Assembly (NCBI GenBank): GCA_033557465.1
Contig: CM066033.1
Location: 13,703,080-13,767,079, forward strand
Direction of reading: 5' to 3'
DNA from: Ichthyophis bannanicus
Lineage: Eukaryota; Chordata; Amphibia; Gymnophiona; Ichthyophiidae
Length of the DNA: 64,000 nt
Notes under the pieces: model-generated
What the model saw: only the letters and a program-made list of their open reading frames with translations
Database searches by the model: none
What the model was told of the DNA's origin: nothing
Program-made: the position numbers and the translations under genes
Part shown: one piece after another, positions 9,592 through 20,551 of the stretch
Layout: each line of letters begins with the position of its first letter
How positions within the stretch are numbered: the stretch's first letter is position 1

Positions 9592-9965
9592 CTTTGAATT
9601 ATGGTGCTGGCGGCGAATACTGTGTATACCATGGACTGCCCGAAGAACAAACCAGTCGGTACTAGAGGAGATCAAACCTAAGCTTTCTTTAGAAGCTCAG
9701 ATGACAAGACTTCGGCTTTCATACTTCGGACACATCATGCGAAGAGAGAGATCATTAGAGAAAGACATCATGCTTGGCAAGATAGAAGGTCAACGCAAAA
9801 GAGGAAGGCCAGCAATGAGATGGATCGCTACAATAACAGCAGCTACGGGTACCAGTCTGTCAACAATGAGCCGCCTGACTGAAGACCGAACATAATTTAG
9901 GATAGCTATCCAGAGGGTCGCCATGAGTCGACTCCGACTCGACGGCACTTAACAACAACAACAAC
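9592..9965 (+). mobile_element. 5'-truncated RTE/L1-like LINE 3' end inside the SINE
   Basis: The insert is flanked by the 11-bp direct repeat AGCACCCTTGC (9581-9591 and 9966-9976). It encodes the C-terminus of a LINE polyprotein, with YFGHIMRRERSLEKDIMLGK and KRGRPAMRW, and ends in (AAC)n. A longer copy of the same family is at 48795-49342. The clade (RTE, L1/Tx1) cannot be decided from this short end. Confidence 0.82.
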
Positions 9966-10073
9966 AGCACCCTTGCGGCTTTGGGCAAGTTGTTTAACAC
10001 TAGAAGCCCCAAAATGCATCAATTGATGCAAATGCATCTTCGAAGTTGTATACCAGCGCCACTGCTAGAACCA

Positions 10074-10368
10074 TTTATTTATTTATTTATTTACATTCTC
10101 TTATATACCGCGCTATTCTGCATCAGTGCGGTTTACATTGAACAAACTGAAATTACATTGAACAGGGCATTATAACTTGGAGATAACTATTTTACAGGGA
10201 ACATGGGCTATGGAGGGTTAAGTGGCTTGCCCAAGACCACAAGGAGCACCTGTGGGACTAGAAACCCCAGTCCTTCCGGCCCAAGGTTGCTGTCCTCTAG
10301 TGGGATTTGAACCCCCGACCTTCCGGCCTGAAGTACCTTGCCCCAACCACTAGGCCACTCCTCCACTC
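10074..10368 (-). mobile_element. Complete tRNA-SINE with L2-type 3' tail
   Basis: On the minus strand the element starts GGAGTGGCCTAGTGGTTGG (A box), has B box GGTTCAAATCC, the CTTGGGCAAGCCACTTAACC body, and ends in the GTAAACCGCACTGATG...GCGGTATATAAGAG terminus followed by (AAAT)n. The last part is the same terminus carried by the L2 LINEs here, so L2 machinery probably mobilises this SINE. Pol III promoter boxes make it a SINE head, not a tRNA gene. Confidence 0.8.
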
Positions 10369-10445
10369 CAACCATGTCAGTCATGTTCCATGACTTTGTT
10401 ATCAAGGTCAAGATGTTCAAATATGTGCATCAAAAATTAATGATA

Positions 10446-10588
10446 GATGCACGACCTAGCGGGAAAATGAATTTATACCTAGAAGCCCCAAAGTATGTCA
10501 AGTGACGCACTCAATTGTCTTGGATGCGTCAATTGAGGTACTTTGGGGCTTCTAGGTATAAATTCATGTTCCCACTAGGTGGCGCATC
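10446..10588. repeat. 143-bp palindrome of piggyBac-like terminal sequence
   Basis: Two arms of about 71 bp are reverse complements with about eight mismatches. Each contains ATTTATACCTAGAAGCCCC, close to the transposon end. The centre is near 10517. A third internal copy is at about 12030-12065. The structure could fold as a hairpin and may represent one element end inserted into another. Confidence 0.85.
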
Positions 10589-11104
10589 TCAATCACTGTT
10601 TACAGTTTTACTCTGACATTACAAACAATAAACACACGATGACGTCATGTAATGACATCACATACTGCACGTATTTAACAAATAAGTAACTTCACATTAA
10701 TTCACATCTGCATTTCATGCTAAACGTAGTGTTGCACACCCCCCTGGTGGCCAGTGGTCGTAAGCGTAGGTGGGACACAAAACTAATTTATTATGAGAGG
10801 AGGGTCTTTTAAGATCCAGGTGCAACCTGGTCTTAGCAGTTCAGTTCCTATCTAAGAAAGAATGTGAATGCAGAGTAGAGGGATAAGAAGGCATTTATTT
10901 CCCTTTACGCATAAGATTCAGCTGGATTACAACATAAAGAAAAGTCCTTTACTTCAGGAATAAAATCAACTCAGGATAAAGGAAAAACTGTAATGCTTCA
11001 CAGCTGTAACAATGCTTAGTTAAGCTTTCCAGAGTAAACCAAATGTTTCAGCACTCTTCTTCCATTTAGCAAACGAATAACATTCTGAAGGTAGCATATA
11101 TCAT

Positions 11105-12047
11105 TCACAGGTTTAACAGTGACTCTACACTGCTTGAAAAACATAAAGAACAGTCCATCTCTTCCTGAGACAAAAGACTTGGCTCTACACGTTCCACTTG
11201 CATCGGCTCTGAGTCAGAATTATCTCTGTCAGTATCAGTGGTTTCTCTGGCTAGAATTTCAGGCCAGTCCCTAGTCCTGTTCTCTGGATGTTTAAAGAGT
11301 TCCTCTAGTGTTTGCCAATGAGCATGGCCTACTTTCAGGCCTTGGCTACCTGGCTTATGAGAGGTAGCTTTGCTTTCCTTTCTCACAGGTTTAGCATTAC
11401 TTTTAAAAGGCTTTTTATAAGGTAAGGTTTTCTTCATAGAAACAGAGTCAGCATACCTTGGCTTCCAACAGCATATAGAACCGGAATTTCCTCCTTCCAG
11501 CAGTTCTTCAGGAACACAATCCCTGTGCCAGCCTTCTCTCTGAAAGCTTTTGTTACCTTTCGGTTTGGTCATGGGTTCCTCTGGTAAAAGCAGGCCTCTT
11601 TCCAAGCCCAACTTCTGGCTTCTTTCTCTGCTTTGCTTTGCTCTGCTCTGCTTTGCCTCCAAAGGTGATTGTTCCTTTGCTCAGCACTAGTTTCCCATGT
11701 GCTTCTTTCTGCTTGGCCCTTGCTTGTGGTGCTTCTCTCTCGTAAACCTTCAGCTTTACCTCCAGCTCCACACCTGCAAGCACTGCTCTGCCTTCTCCAG
11801 TCTCCAGCTTATAAAGCTCTCCTGTGTTTGAGCTTTCTGGGCTGACTGTCAGGTGCTCTCGATTAGCTAGGTGTGTCCACTCAGGCTCTGTGAGTGCACG
11901 CCTGCTCCCTCTAGCTGTTCTGTGCGGATATTGCATCTTGTGCACATCTTTTTCCTCATGAAAAACAGCTTCTTCTCCTGCATTTTTGCTTCCATCAGCC
12001 CCTGCTGCATGACAGTAGTCATTGTGATAATGCATCAATTGACACAC
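11105..12047 (-). pseudogene. Unidentified ORF remnants inside the piggyBac-like element
   Basis: Two overlapping minus-strand open stretches (11553-12047 and 11105-11662) in different frames look like one coding sequence broken by a frameshift near 11600-11660. They are rich in Lys, Glu, Arg and Gln, partly from a CAAAGCAG-type simple repeat, and end in an acidic segment (SEPMQVERVEP). No transposase motif is recognisable. It could be a degraded captured or gag-like gene or a chance reading of biased sequence. Confidence 0.3.
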
Positions 12048-12226
12048 TTTGGGGTTTCTAGGTAAAATTCCTTTTGGGGCTTCTAGTGTTAACCCTCCAT
12101 TGCCTCAGAAAAATCAAAGTTATCAATGTCTCTGTTTAATGTACATTACCAAATTAAAGTTGCAATGTAAACTGCTTTGACTAAAACGATAAAGCAGTAC
12201 AAAAAGCCTAATAATTAAATAAAAAT

Positions 12227-13474
12227 GTCACATACGTTCTGTGTTTGCTTTTGTAACCAGAGTGCCCAGCGGTCCTCTGCACTGTGCTCTCTTGCAGCAG
12301 TTCTGCTCAGTCAGCTGAGTTGGGAAAAGCATTTCAACATATCAGTTGGAGAGCTTTTCCAGGTTACAAACTCTCAGGAATAGGGACTGTCTCTCTTGTA
12401 TGTGTCTTTACAGTGCTATGTAGTGCATGATCCAATAGCACTTTTGGAATTCAGAAGGTGTGTAATACCTATTTTGGTTTCTCAGATTATGTGGACTGAG
12501 GTCCCTTTAAGAGGCTGCAATTGGAATTTATAAATAGGGCTTTCTGTTTTTGGATATAAAAGATATGCACAATTACAGCACTGGGCGGCGGTGGGGGGAT
12601 GTTTCTATCAGTGGTTATCGGTTATAACTGACAAATCCCAATTTCTGTAGTGCCACAAGGACGTCATACCTTTGGCCTTTGCCTGCGTGGGATTAGCAAA
12701 TCAAATAATAATAAAACAAAAGCAACATTAACAATCATAACATAATTTAAAGATACTAATGAAACATAAGAACAAATACAAAGGTATAGCTGTGCCATCT
12801 AATAACCCCAGCCTCAAGTAAAAAACTGAAAAAGAAAAAAATACAGAGATTAATATCTTCCTTGAAACACTGCAAAGTTCCATAAATCAGGTGCCATATA
12901 TGAGAAAGAGGAGCGACTAGTCGACTCCTTTCTCATCCTTGAGGGATACCAAAAATGTTTCCTGAGAGGATCTTACATCCATGGGGGGATAATAGGGCAT
13001 CAGAGCAGGTGTAGGATAGAACTGCAACCCAGTGTAATAGACTTAAAGAGGGTCATTTTCTAAACTCCCATGCATTAATGCCTGTTAATGTAAGTGGAGC
13101 CTAAGTGGTGTCTAAATCTAGGCACGAGCACTTACACCTGCTCTAGGGCAAATTCCCGCACCTAGATTTTACAACAAGTGCAAACTTTTTTCAGAATTTT
13201 ATTTAAAGGGGGATATTCACTACCTGGCTGGGGAAAATGAAAAAACTCGCAACACCCCACATATGTGGCAATGAACACACATTATAAAATTGCACTCCCA
13301 GCAACTTCTGCTTTCATTGCACACATTGCCAAGAAGGTAGCCAGGGGTGCAAACATGTCATTTTACTGTAGCTGATGCAGGGGGCACTGAATGGGTGAAG
13401 TCATGAAGAATTCATGTAGATTATAAAATTCATTCGTTTATCTGCATTCTTAAAGAAGTTGAAAAGTGCACATT
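12227..13474. other. No gene recognised; AT-rich spacer
   Basis: No convincing ORF, splice-site pair or dated insertion was found here. The 13030-13450 part (AGGGTCATTTTCTAAAC...) reads like a degraded interspersed repeat of unknown class. Confidence 0.5.
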
Positions 13475-13653
13475 CAGGGCCAGCCCAGGGTTGGTTCAAG
13501 ATGTTGGCACACTAGGCAAACCTTAAGCCGTCTGCCCCCCATGCTGTCAATCTATTGTTTAGCTTTGAATGCCCTCCTCTCTGTCACCCCTCCCCCCAAG
13601 AAGCTGCCGCCCTAGGCAACTCCCTGGTTTACCTAAAGGTTGGGCCGACTCTG
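13475..13653. mobile_element. hAT-type MITE
   Basis: The ends CAGGGCCAGCCCAGGGTTGG and, reversed, CAGAGTCGGCCCAACC form imperfect terminal inverted repeats. They are bordered by TGCACATT (13467-13474) and TGTACATT (13654-13661), an 8-bp target duplication with one mismatch. Length 179 bp and lack of coding capacity make it a MITE. Confidence 0.75.
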
Positions 13654-13756
13654 TGTACATTTATAGTGTGACAAAATGGCACATTTCCCCTTCCTCTATT
13701 TGCAAACTCATAGATGTCTGCTGAGGGGAGAGGGGGATGGGGTTCAAAGAGACAAG

Positions 13757-14000
13757 ATTTATTTATTTATTTGGCAAACATTTATATACCGCTACTTCCA
13801 GCGATCAGCAGCGGTCTGATTACATAAGGAGAACTGTCAAATCAGTACAGTAAAATTTGGGGTGCGTACACGTTGATTCGGAGGGAAGGCACATCACACA
13901 AGCGGGTTCTGTTTGAGGATATGGGTACTAATTACATATATACATGAATACTTATATACATTTGAGGATAAGGGCAGTAATTACATATATACATTTTACA
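13757..14000 (-). mobile_element. L2/SINE 3' end fragment
   Basis: The minus strand ends with GCGGTATATAAATG plus an (AAAT)n tail, the terminus common to L2-like LINEs and their SINEs in this window. The 5' limit is unclear. Confidence 0.6.
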
Positions 14001-14084
14001 TCATGTTATCATGTTAGAGAGGCAGGGGCTCGGGGACTGTATGAGGCATCGTTTTGATTGGTGTTATCTAAATATTTGTGTCTA

Positions 14085-14375
14085 TCTTGAGACAGTGTGT
14101 GGTGCAGGGGTGGGGTGTCTGTGTCTGTGTGTGTGTAGTGCAGGATTGGGATGTCCCTGTGGTACGTGGTTCGGGTGTGGGTTTTTGTGCGTGCTGCATG
14201 GCTGGATTTGCATGTGTGTACTGCAGGACTAGGGTGTATGTTCGTGTGCGGTGTGGTGTTGAGATTTGTGTGTGTGCATGCACATGTGTGTCTGTGTATC
14301 TATGTACAGTATCTGTGTGGTGCAGGACTGGTGTATGTGTGCGTTTGTGTGTGAGTGTGTGTAGCCATCCTCTGT
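14085..14375. repeat. (TG)n-rich minisatellite
   Basis: Irregular repeats of GTGTGG(T)GCAGGACTGG-like units separated by TGTGTCTGTG tracts. Open frames here on both strands are caused by the simple repeat and are not genes. Confidence 0.75.
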
Positions 14376-14404
14376 GTGTATAATAGGGTTTATTTTAAAA
14401 TCAG

Positions 14405-14850
14405 GATTTTATTTATTTATTTAGAAGGATTTAGTATACCGCTTTATCATTAAATCAAATTTAACAACTCAAAATAAACCAAAAAAAATTCTCACAGCCA
14501 TTACCTACGATTATAGATAAACTACATAACTAGAAAACAAAATAGGCTTATGAGAATTAGCCCATATCAAGGAGAGAAAGGCTAAAAAATTTTAAAACAC
14601 AAAAATCATAAAAACAGAGGATACACCTCAAAAAATAACAGTGGTCAATACTAATCGGTCCACATGTCCAGCTCCAGATCAAAAAACTAAGCAATACTGT
14701 TGTCAGTCAGAAACTTTTCTGAATGCATAGGTTCCATAAAGATATAATTATTCCTGTAAAATGAAACAAGATATTTACAAGGGAACCTTAGAAAAGCGTA
14801 CCACCAGCACCTTAGCACTCTGGGAAAGAAATGATTTTCTCCTAACATGA
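14405..14850 (-). mobile_element. Degraded L2/CR1 LINE 3' end
   Basis: The (AAAT)n tail at 14409-14423 and AGTATACCGCTTTATC terminus (reversed) mark a LINE 3' end. The sequence to about 14850 is probably its decayed 3' part, but no open frame survives. Confidence 0.5.
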
Positions 14851-15795
14851 GTGTCTCATGTTAAATCTTGGAGGCGAGGCTCTAGCCCTTGTGTTTATTT
14901 AAAGTTGACTGATAAAGATTTACCCCTCCCAGAGGTTTCTGCCTTTAAGGACACAAAGCCTGGCATAGATGTTTGTTGCTCAGCACTGGGAATTACAAAC
15001 CTGACAATGCAGACTGCAAACAACAAATCCCAAAGCAGATTACAATGGACAAACCTCTGAAATTTCCAGAAGGAAAGGACTTTTAGTCAGCAAAAGGGGT
15101 GGGGGGAGGAGGAGGTTGGCTGTTGCCTCAGACTGTAGCCCTCTGCAATTGGTTAAAACATCCTGATTTTTTTTTAAATTATGGCAGTTCAGTTGCTGGT
15201 CAGCTTCTGGCTAAGAAGCATCATCAAGAGGCTGCTTCTAGCTTTTGGATAGAAAAACTTTGGAATTGGGCTTCAGTTGTCCTCTAGAGTTCCAATCCTT
15301 GGACTCAGATTTAAAAAAAGCAGAAAGGATTTATTCTGTCCCAGCTCTGGGTCAGAATTCAGAGGGAAAAGATTCTGCATTTCTTGACAAACAAAATTAC
15401 AATCCAAACCGTGAGATCTAATCATAAGTAAATTTAAGAAAAACAGGATTTTTCCAGGATTTAGGTGGAGCTGGACCTGCATCTGGATCCTAACAATTTA
15501 TAGTATAACATTCACATAAATCACTGGATTTAAGTTAGCAAATTAACCATTTTAGCTGGGTTAGAAAACAAAACAAAACTGCCTTGGTTACTCTTGTCAG
15601 CCAGCAGTATAAATTGTTAATTTACATATTTTACCAGTTTACCTTAATTGCGGATTTATTTTGGATGATATTATTCAATGGTTCTATTTTTGTAATTGAT
15701 TTGCTTTGGTAAGTATTGTATTTTTTGTGAGTTGTTTCTTATTCACGTATTTGTTTACATTTATTCTGAACACAGTGCATTACACAGAACAATAC
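14851..15795. other. No gene recognised; possible LTR-like segment
   Basis: Between 14859 (TGTTAAATC) and 15494 (GATCCTAACA) the sequence has TG...CA-like ends and AATAAA on the minus strand, as a solo LTR might, but no matching target duplication was found. The remaining part is AT-rich with no recognisable feature. Confidence 0.3.
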
Positions 15796-17186
15796 ACCAA
15801 ATTAATGCATGCAAGAAGCAATATCACACCGACTTAATAATGACATCCCTTAACAAACCATGGGAGTTATTAAAAAATTGTTTGCTTCTTCACCAAAGAC
15901 TGGCCTTCGCGCAATGAGGAAGACATGATTGACCCACTTCTTACAGAAGACTCCTTCAAACTTAAATTCAAGCTCAACCCAGAAATATCTCCATCCTTCG
16001 CAATAGACACACCATCCACGATCCCCTCCTCGGACCTTTGGTGATTCTTCCATGTGCCTTCACTAGAATACCTGGGGAAGATAATAATGAGTATGAACAC
16101 AACCATGTCACCCCTAGACTCTTGCCTGGTCTCCTGGATTAAGATCATGATTAAGCAACTCTGCCCTATTCTACAGAACATCATACAGCTCTCTCTCGGT
16201 CATGGATGTGTACCTACCATACTCAAATATGCAACAGTTTGACAAGTCTTAAAAAATACAAGTGCTGACCCCAAGGATCCAAACAGGATTACATTGATAA
16301 CCATTCTCCACTGGCCAAAACCAACACAGCTTCAAACCCCAACACAGTGTGGAAACACTTTTCACCTCACTCTTAGACAACCTTCTGCTAGGTCTAGATA
16401 AAATTAAAAGTGGCTTCCTTCTCATATTTAAGGATATCACAGCAGCCTTTGATTCAATTAAACAATATCATACTGAGATGGCTACAGGAAATAGGGCTCC
16501 ATGGCATTACCCTGAAATGGTTCAGGGCCTTTCTGACATAATAGATCATCCACAGGGCTTCCCACAAGGATCGGCTCTCTCAGCCATCATCTGTAATATT
16601 TACATTCAGCCTCTATGTAAAATCATGAATCTCTACAAGATACAATATAGAATTTATGCTGATGACATCATGGTCTTTGCCTCTTTTAACATAGGTCAAC
16701 CCGATCTCTCTAATCAAATGGCATGCTTGAAAGCAATGGCGGACTGGCTACAACAACAAAACCTTAATATAAACTACAAGAAAACTGAAGCGCTCTTTGT
16801 GACCAGGAACACATCCTTTACCCCACCGGAGTCCGTCAAATTCCTGCATAACGATATAAGAGTTAAAGAATATGTAACTGGATCGGAAACTAATCATTTC
16901 AAATACATATTTCCAGATCCACAAAAGCAGCGTACTTCAAGCTAAATATAGTGCTAAGGCTCAAACCACTACTTGACCAGACACACTTTTGCACAGGGTG
17001 TCAGGCCATGATTATGCCAATAATAGACTATTGTAATGTGATATATCAAGGACTCCCAAAACAAGCCATGTTTCAGTTACAACTAGTACAGAACACAACT
17101 GCTCCAATAATTACAGGAACTGCGAGAAATGATCATATTACTCCAACTTTGAAGCAGCTCCACTGTTTGCTGATGGACACCCGCAC
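15796..17186 (+). pseudogene. L2 LINE reverse transcriptase, interrupted by ERV 2
   Basis: Translated fragments in several frames follow the L2 ORF: the linker (SLNKPWELLKN), a thumb-like CLVSWIK segment, FKDITAAFDSI, FPQGSALSAIICNIYIQP, YADDIMVFASF and, from 16951, RLKPLLDQ through LKQLHCLLMDTRT. Frameshifts and stops (for example at 16243 and 16945) inactivate it. The ERV LTR interrupts the coding line at 17187, and the line resumes after the ERV at 28144 (TKYKLLLIIVKI), so the ERV entered this LINE. Confidence 0.85.
16902..17186 (+). repeat. Left copy of a perfect 285-bp duplication flanking ERV 2
   Basis: The sequence from AATACATATTTCC to GACACCCGCAC is repeated base for base at 27859-28143, directly next to the other end of the provirus. 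Both copies are L2 sequence in the same orientation. Retroviral integrations normally duplicate 4-6 bp. Confidence 0.95.
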
Positions 17187-17818
17187 TGTAGCAGCAGATA
17201 AGCATGCAATAAATAAATCCAGGAGTCTTTTCAAGGATCCAAGCCAGTTTAATGTGCACATGGCTCAAGCAATAAGCAATTTCAAAATGGCTGAGCAATG
17301 GCTTCTAGTAAAACAACAACTTTTATAGCTTTCTTGTCCATTCTAAGCATAGGCAAACTTTTCATTGGTCCCAGTACCCCTCTCACCCATCTATTGGTCC
17401 CGGTACTGATATGGCTACCCAATCGGGACTCTGGTCTGGGCCCAGCACCTGGTTGCCCCCCTTCTAGTCCCAATTACAATGGTCAGTGTCTCCAACTTGT
17501 TACTTCTCTCCTCCAAGGTCGCTGAGCTTGTTAAAACATATGGGAAGCAGAGGCACTGTGACCTTGCTCTCTGCAGAGTTAATTAATTCCATAGAAGCAT
17601 AGCACACCTTATCAGTACCAATTAAACTTGTTTTTCTTCTATTTTCCAAGTTTCGTTTCTGCTTAGCTATGTTCAGTTAAACTGAGTTAAGTTTCGATTC
17701 TTATAGCTACAGTATTCACAAGTGGGGGTTGGGACTCAGGCCTCACTTATAGGCCTTTCACAATAGTAAACCATACTAGGCCATAGCCTACCATATTCCT
17801 AGGCCATAGCCTACCACA
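17187..17818 (-). mobile_element. ERV 2 3' LTR (632 bp)
   Basis: Ends are TGTGGTAGG and GCTGCTACA on the minus strand. It matches the other LTR (27226-27858) with, as far as can be read, a single one-T length difference in the T run near 17630 (27669 in the other copy). It carries CCAATCGGGA and several ATTGGT (CCAAT-box complement) motifs around 17365-17430, plausible U3 promoter elements. Confidence 0.93.
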
Positions 17819-17830
17819 TTCCCCCCTTTG
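17819..17830 (-). other. ERV 2 polypurine tract
   Basis: The minus strand reads CAAAGGGGGGAA immediately before TGTGGTAGG of the 3' LTR. This is the plus-strand DNA primer site of retroviruses and fixes the element on the minus strand. Confidence 0.9.
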
Positions 17831-17965
17831 ATTATTCTCACCCGCATGTTAATAAGGTGTGAGAATCAAATCACATAATACTAGGTAAAGGTATCACTCT
17901 GTGGTATAGGGTAGTAAGTTCACATAGCTAATATCTTTGTAGCTGCCTTATGCTCTACAGTGTTA

Positions 17966-19155
17966 TTAATAACTGAAGTTATCATTCGCAAGCAAGCAAA
18001 GTAGCAAGAAACAAGGGAGCAACAAGCAGATAGTCAAAGTCCATAATTTGGCAAGAGTGGGAAAAAGAACTAAAGGATTAGAAGGTTCGGTTGCATCTTT
18101 GTTGTGCTGTCGTAAAGCTTCTGATTTAGACAGACCAGCTGTCCATCCTTCGTAGTAGATTGTGGTCCAGTCCGAACAAAACACAAACTGTCAACAATGG
18201 GGTGGGCCAATACCCACTCACTAGTAGTATTATGTAAATCAGTCTGATTGTATAGGATAGAATAGTTCAGTTCTTGCGTCTCCCAGGGCCACTGATCTCC
18301 CATCTTAGTTCCTCCACAATAGAAACAGTCAGAAGTGTGGAGACTAGATGCTATTGCTCCAGCAAGTTCAAGAAACAAGTTCTGGTGGTGGTATGAGGAA
18401 TTGCAACGGTGGCTTGCATAGCCTTGTAGAAAGTCAAGATCTAGAACAACTTTTGGATTGGAGAGTATACCAATGCAAGTATAGGGAGAATGATAAATCA
18501 AGTTCTGAGTGACCTTCGGTCCAGTTCATGTTGTACTTATACAGGCTGCCCAGGGAGATAAGGCAAAAGTCATTTCAAAGCACTCCAAGGCTGCTGCCAA
18601 AATAAAGCAATAATAATAATTCATAATGGGCATAGTCTCTGGAAAATTGGTGGAACTGTCGACTTCCACAACAGATAACAGATGTAGGGTTGATTGTAGA
18701 TCCTCAAGCTTCTGCCGTACGTAGACCTACCAGCTTTTTGGCAGGAGTAGGGCTGTAGATTCCAAAGTATCACTGTCCTCTGGGATGTCTCAATTTCTTA
18801 AAATATCATAGCATAGTCTCTTAGGCTATTATTGCTTCCTTAGAGCAGTTCACTCTTTAGGAGATCAAAACAGTCTTTTCAGAGTATTTAAACACAGTCT
18901 CTTAGAAGATTCAATTTCTTAACACAACACAGTCTCTTTCTGATGATTGCAGGTTTTTTCAGATGCGAGGCTTACCTTCAGATAAACAAACAGTCTTGAA
19001 ATAGTGCAGTTTCTGAGGGACCAATAAGTCTTAGGTCCGTGGTTGTTGTTGTAGGGTGAGGTGCAATGGAGTCTCAGGATGCTATACAGTAGTCCAGTGA
19101 TCAGGTTCAAGAGCAGCTGCTGGCTTCCCTTGATTATGATGGATCCAAGGTTCAA
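17966..19155 (-). pseudogene. ERV 2 env remnants
   Basis: Three minus-strand open stretches (18919-19155, 18070-18501, 17966-18184) lie between the integrase end and the polypurine tract, where env belongs. The first starts inside the integrase end in another frame and has a leucine-rich segment that could be a decayed signal peptide. The second has many cysteines and N-glycosylation sites (NQT, NTT). The last ends with a hydrophobic run of about 19 residues followed by a short tail, like a membrane anchor. The total is much shorter than a normal env (usually about 1.9 kb), so part is deleted. Fusion-peptide and immunosuppressive-domain motifs were not recognised. Assignment rests mainly on position. 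Confidence 0.55.
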
Positions 19156-19640
19156 ATTCTGCGACTTTTACTGCAGTTGGAGTTGTTGACAGGATGACGA
19201 CATAGGGTCCCCTCCAATGCAGGGCTAACAGTATCTTTCTCCACTCTTTGATCCACACCGAGACTCCAGGCTTGAAAGGATGCAGGGGTGCAGGCAAATT
19301 GATGAGTAATCGATTTTGTACTCAGGTATGAAGACTTCTGCAAAACAGAACTTAAAACCAATAGTTCATGTCTAATAATTTCAGATCCTATCTGTCTCAT
19401 ATCTCCTTTTATTTCCTATACAATAGGCAGGGGTTGCCCATACAGAATCTCAAAAGGGGAAACTCCTAAAGACTTAGCAGGGGCTAAGTATATCCTAAGA
19501 AGGGCTATGGGAAGAACCTGGGGCCACTTCAGGTAAACCTCTTGGCAAAGTTTAGACAACTGAGATTCAGGGTTCTATTCACACATTCTACTTTTCCTAA
19601 ATTCTGAGATCTATAGGCAGTATGTATCTATTAATATCAA
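19082..19640 (-). pseudogene. ERV 2 integrase, C-terminal half
   Basis: Frames on the minus strand give GKVECVNRTLN (region of the third catalytic residue), a KWPQVLPIALLRIYLAP segment, FEILYGQPLP, then after a stop the C-terminal domain (VSVWIKEWRK, HWRGPYVVILSTTP, KVAEFEPWIH). This is the gammaretroviral integrase order. The N-terminal zinc-binding region and the first two catalytic aspartates are absent: the RNase H reading runs nearly straight into this part, implying roughly 0.8 kb deleted near 19640-19690. The enzyme, which would join viral DNA to the genome, cannot be made from this copy. Confidence 0.85.
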
Positions 19641-19688
19641 TATCTTGGGGCTATACTTAATGGACTTGCTTCCTAAGGTTATCCACCC

Positions 19689-19997
19689 TCATTCTTTGTA
19701 CAGGGCCCCATATGCATGCAAGGTTGTAAGGGTATACTTGAAATCTGGGTACACATTTAGACAGGGCTCTTTTCCTATTGTTAGTGCTCTAGTGAGGACT
19801 ATCAGTTCAGCTTTCTGTGGTGAAGTTTCTGGGGCCAGGGCTGAGGACTCAACTACCAAATCAGGGGTCATCACTGCATATCTAGCACAACAATGTCCAT
19901 TGATGATGAAACTGCCTTCAGCCACAAAGAAAGTCTGTTCAGGGTTCTCCAGAGGGACTTCAGTCAAATCCAGGTGGCTTGAGAATACAGTGTCCAT
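19689..19997 (-). pseudogene. ERV 2 RNase H fragment
   Basis: An open minus-strand stretch of 102 codons matches the gammaretroviral RNase H layout: DLTEVPL, FFVAEGS (where the first catalytic aspartate should be, now lost), SPQKAELIVLTRAL (catalytic Glu present) and NVYPDFKYTL (second Asp present). RNase H removes genomic RNA after minus-strand synthesis. It is cut off by the deletion that joins it to the integrase half. Confidence 0.82.
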
Positions 19998-20551
19998 AAT
20001 TTCTAAACAGTCATGATCAGGGGATCAAGACTAACTGATAACATAGCAGGATTGAAAGCTTGACTGACCCTTCAGTTGTATCTGGGGTTTTCACACAACA
20101 TACTCTAATACTTCAACATTCATAGATTTGTTAGCTAGTAGTTTCCTTTGTATTTCATATTGGTTAGAACAGAGTGTGGTACAGTAACTTGAAGATTCTG
20201 TCTCAAAGTGAGCTTGTCAGCTTTGCTCACTAGGAGGGCTGTAGCTTGCAACAGCTCTCAAATAAGGGGCCAGCCTTTTGCAACTACATCCAATTGTTTG
20301 ACAAATAGGCTACTGCTTGTTGCCAAGGTCCAAGAGATTGAGTCAACACTCCTAGAACATTTCCTTGCGACTCATGAACATAGAGACTGTAAGGTTTTCT
20401 GGACATCTGGTAGACCCAGAATTGGTGACAACATCAGAGTGTTTTTTTCAAAGATCAAAAGGCTGCATCCTGTTCAAGTCCCCATTCCTCTGGAGACTTT
20501 TCCATTCCTTTGATAGCTTGATACAATGGTTTTTTGTTTTTTTTTTTTCTT

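Larger units (their letters stand above)
9998..12088. mobile_element. piggyBac-like DNA transposon (non-autonomous), TTAA target
   Basis: Ends CACTAGAAGCCCCAAA (9998) and its complement TTTGGGGCTTCTAGTG (to 12088) are directly bordered by TTAA at 9994-9997 and 12089-12092. Removing the element and one TTAA rejoins a normal SINE. TTAA duplication and CACTAGAA-type ends are hallmarks of piggyBac elements. No transposase with the expected acidic catalytic residues is seen; the inside holds a reversed SINE, a palindrome of terminal-repeat-like sequence and unidentified ORF remnants. It must have been moved by an autonomous relative. Confidence 0.82.
9513..12226 (+). mobile_element. tRNA-derived SINE, interrupted twice
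   Basis: The head at 9513-9591 has an A-box-like CCTAGTGATTAGAG and a B-box-like GGATTTCATTCC. The body resumes at 9977-9997 (TTTGGGCAAGTTG) and again from 12093 (CCCTCCATTGCC), and ends in the CTGCTTTGACTAAAA...TAAATAAAA tail. The same body is unbroken at 40772-40920 and 54150-54285. The breaks are the insertions at 9592-9965 and 9998-12088. About 250 bp is the SINE itself. Confidence 0.8.

Noticed and set aside
14011..14383. Cysteine/valine-rich open frames
   Set aside because: They are translations of a TG-rich minisatellite.
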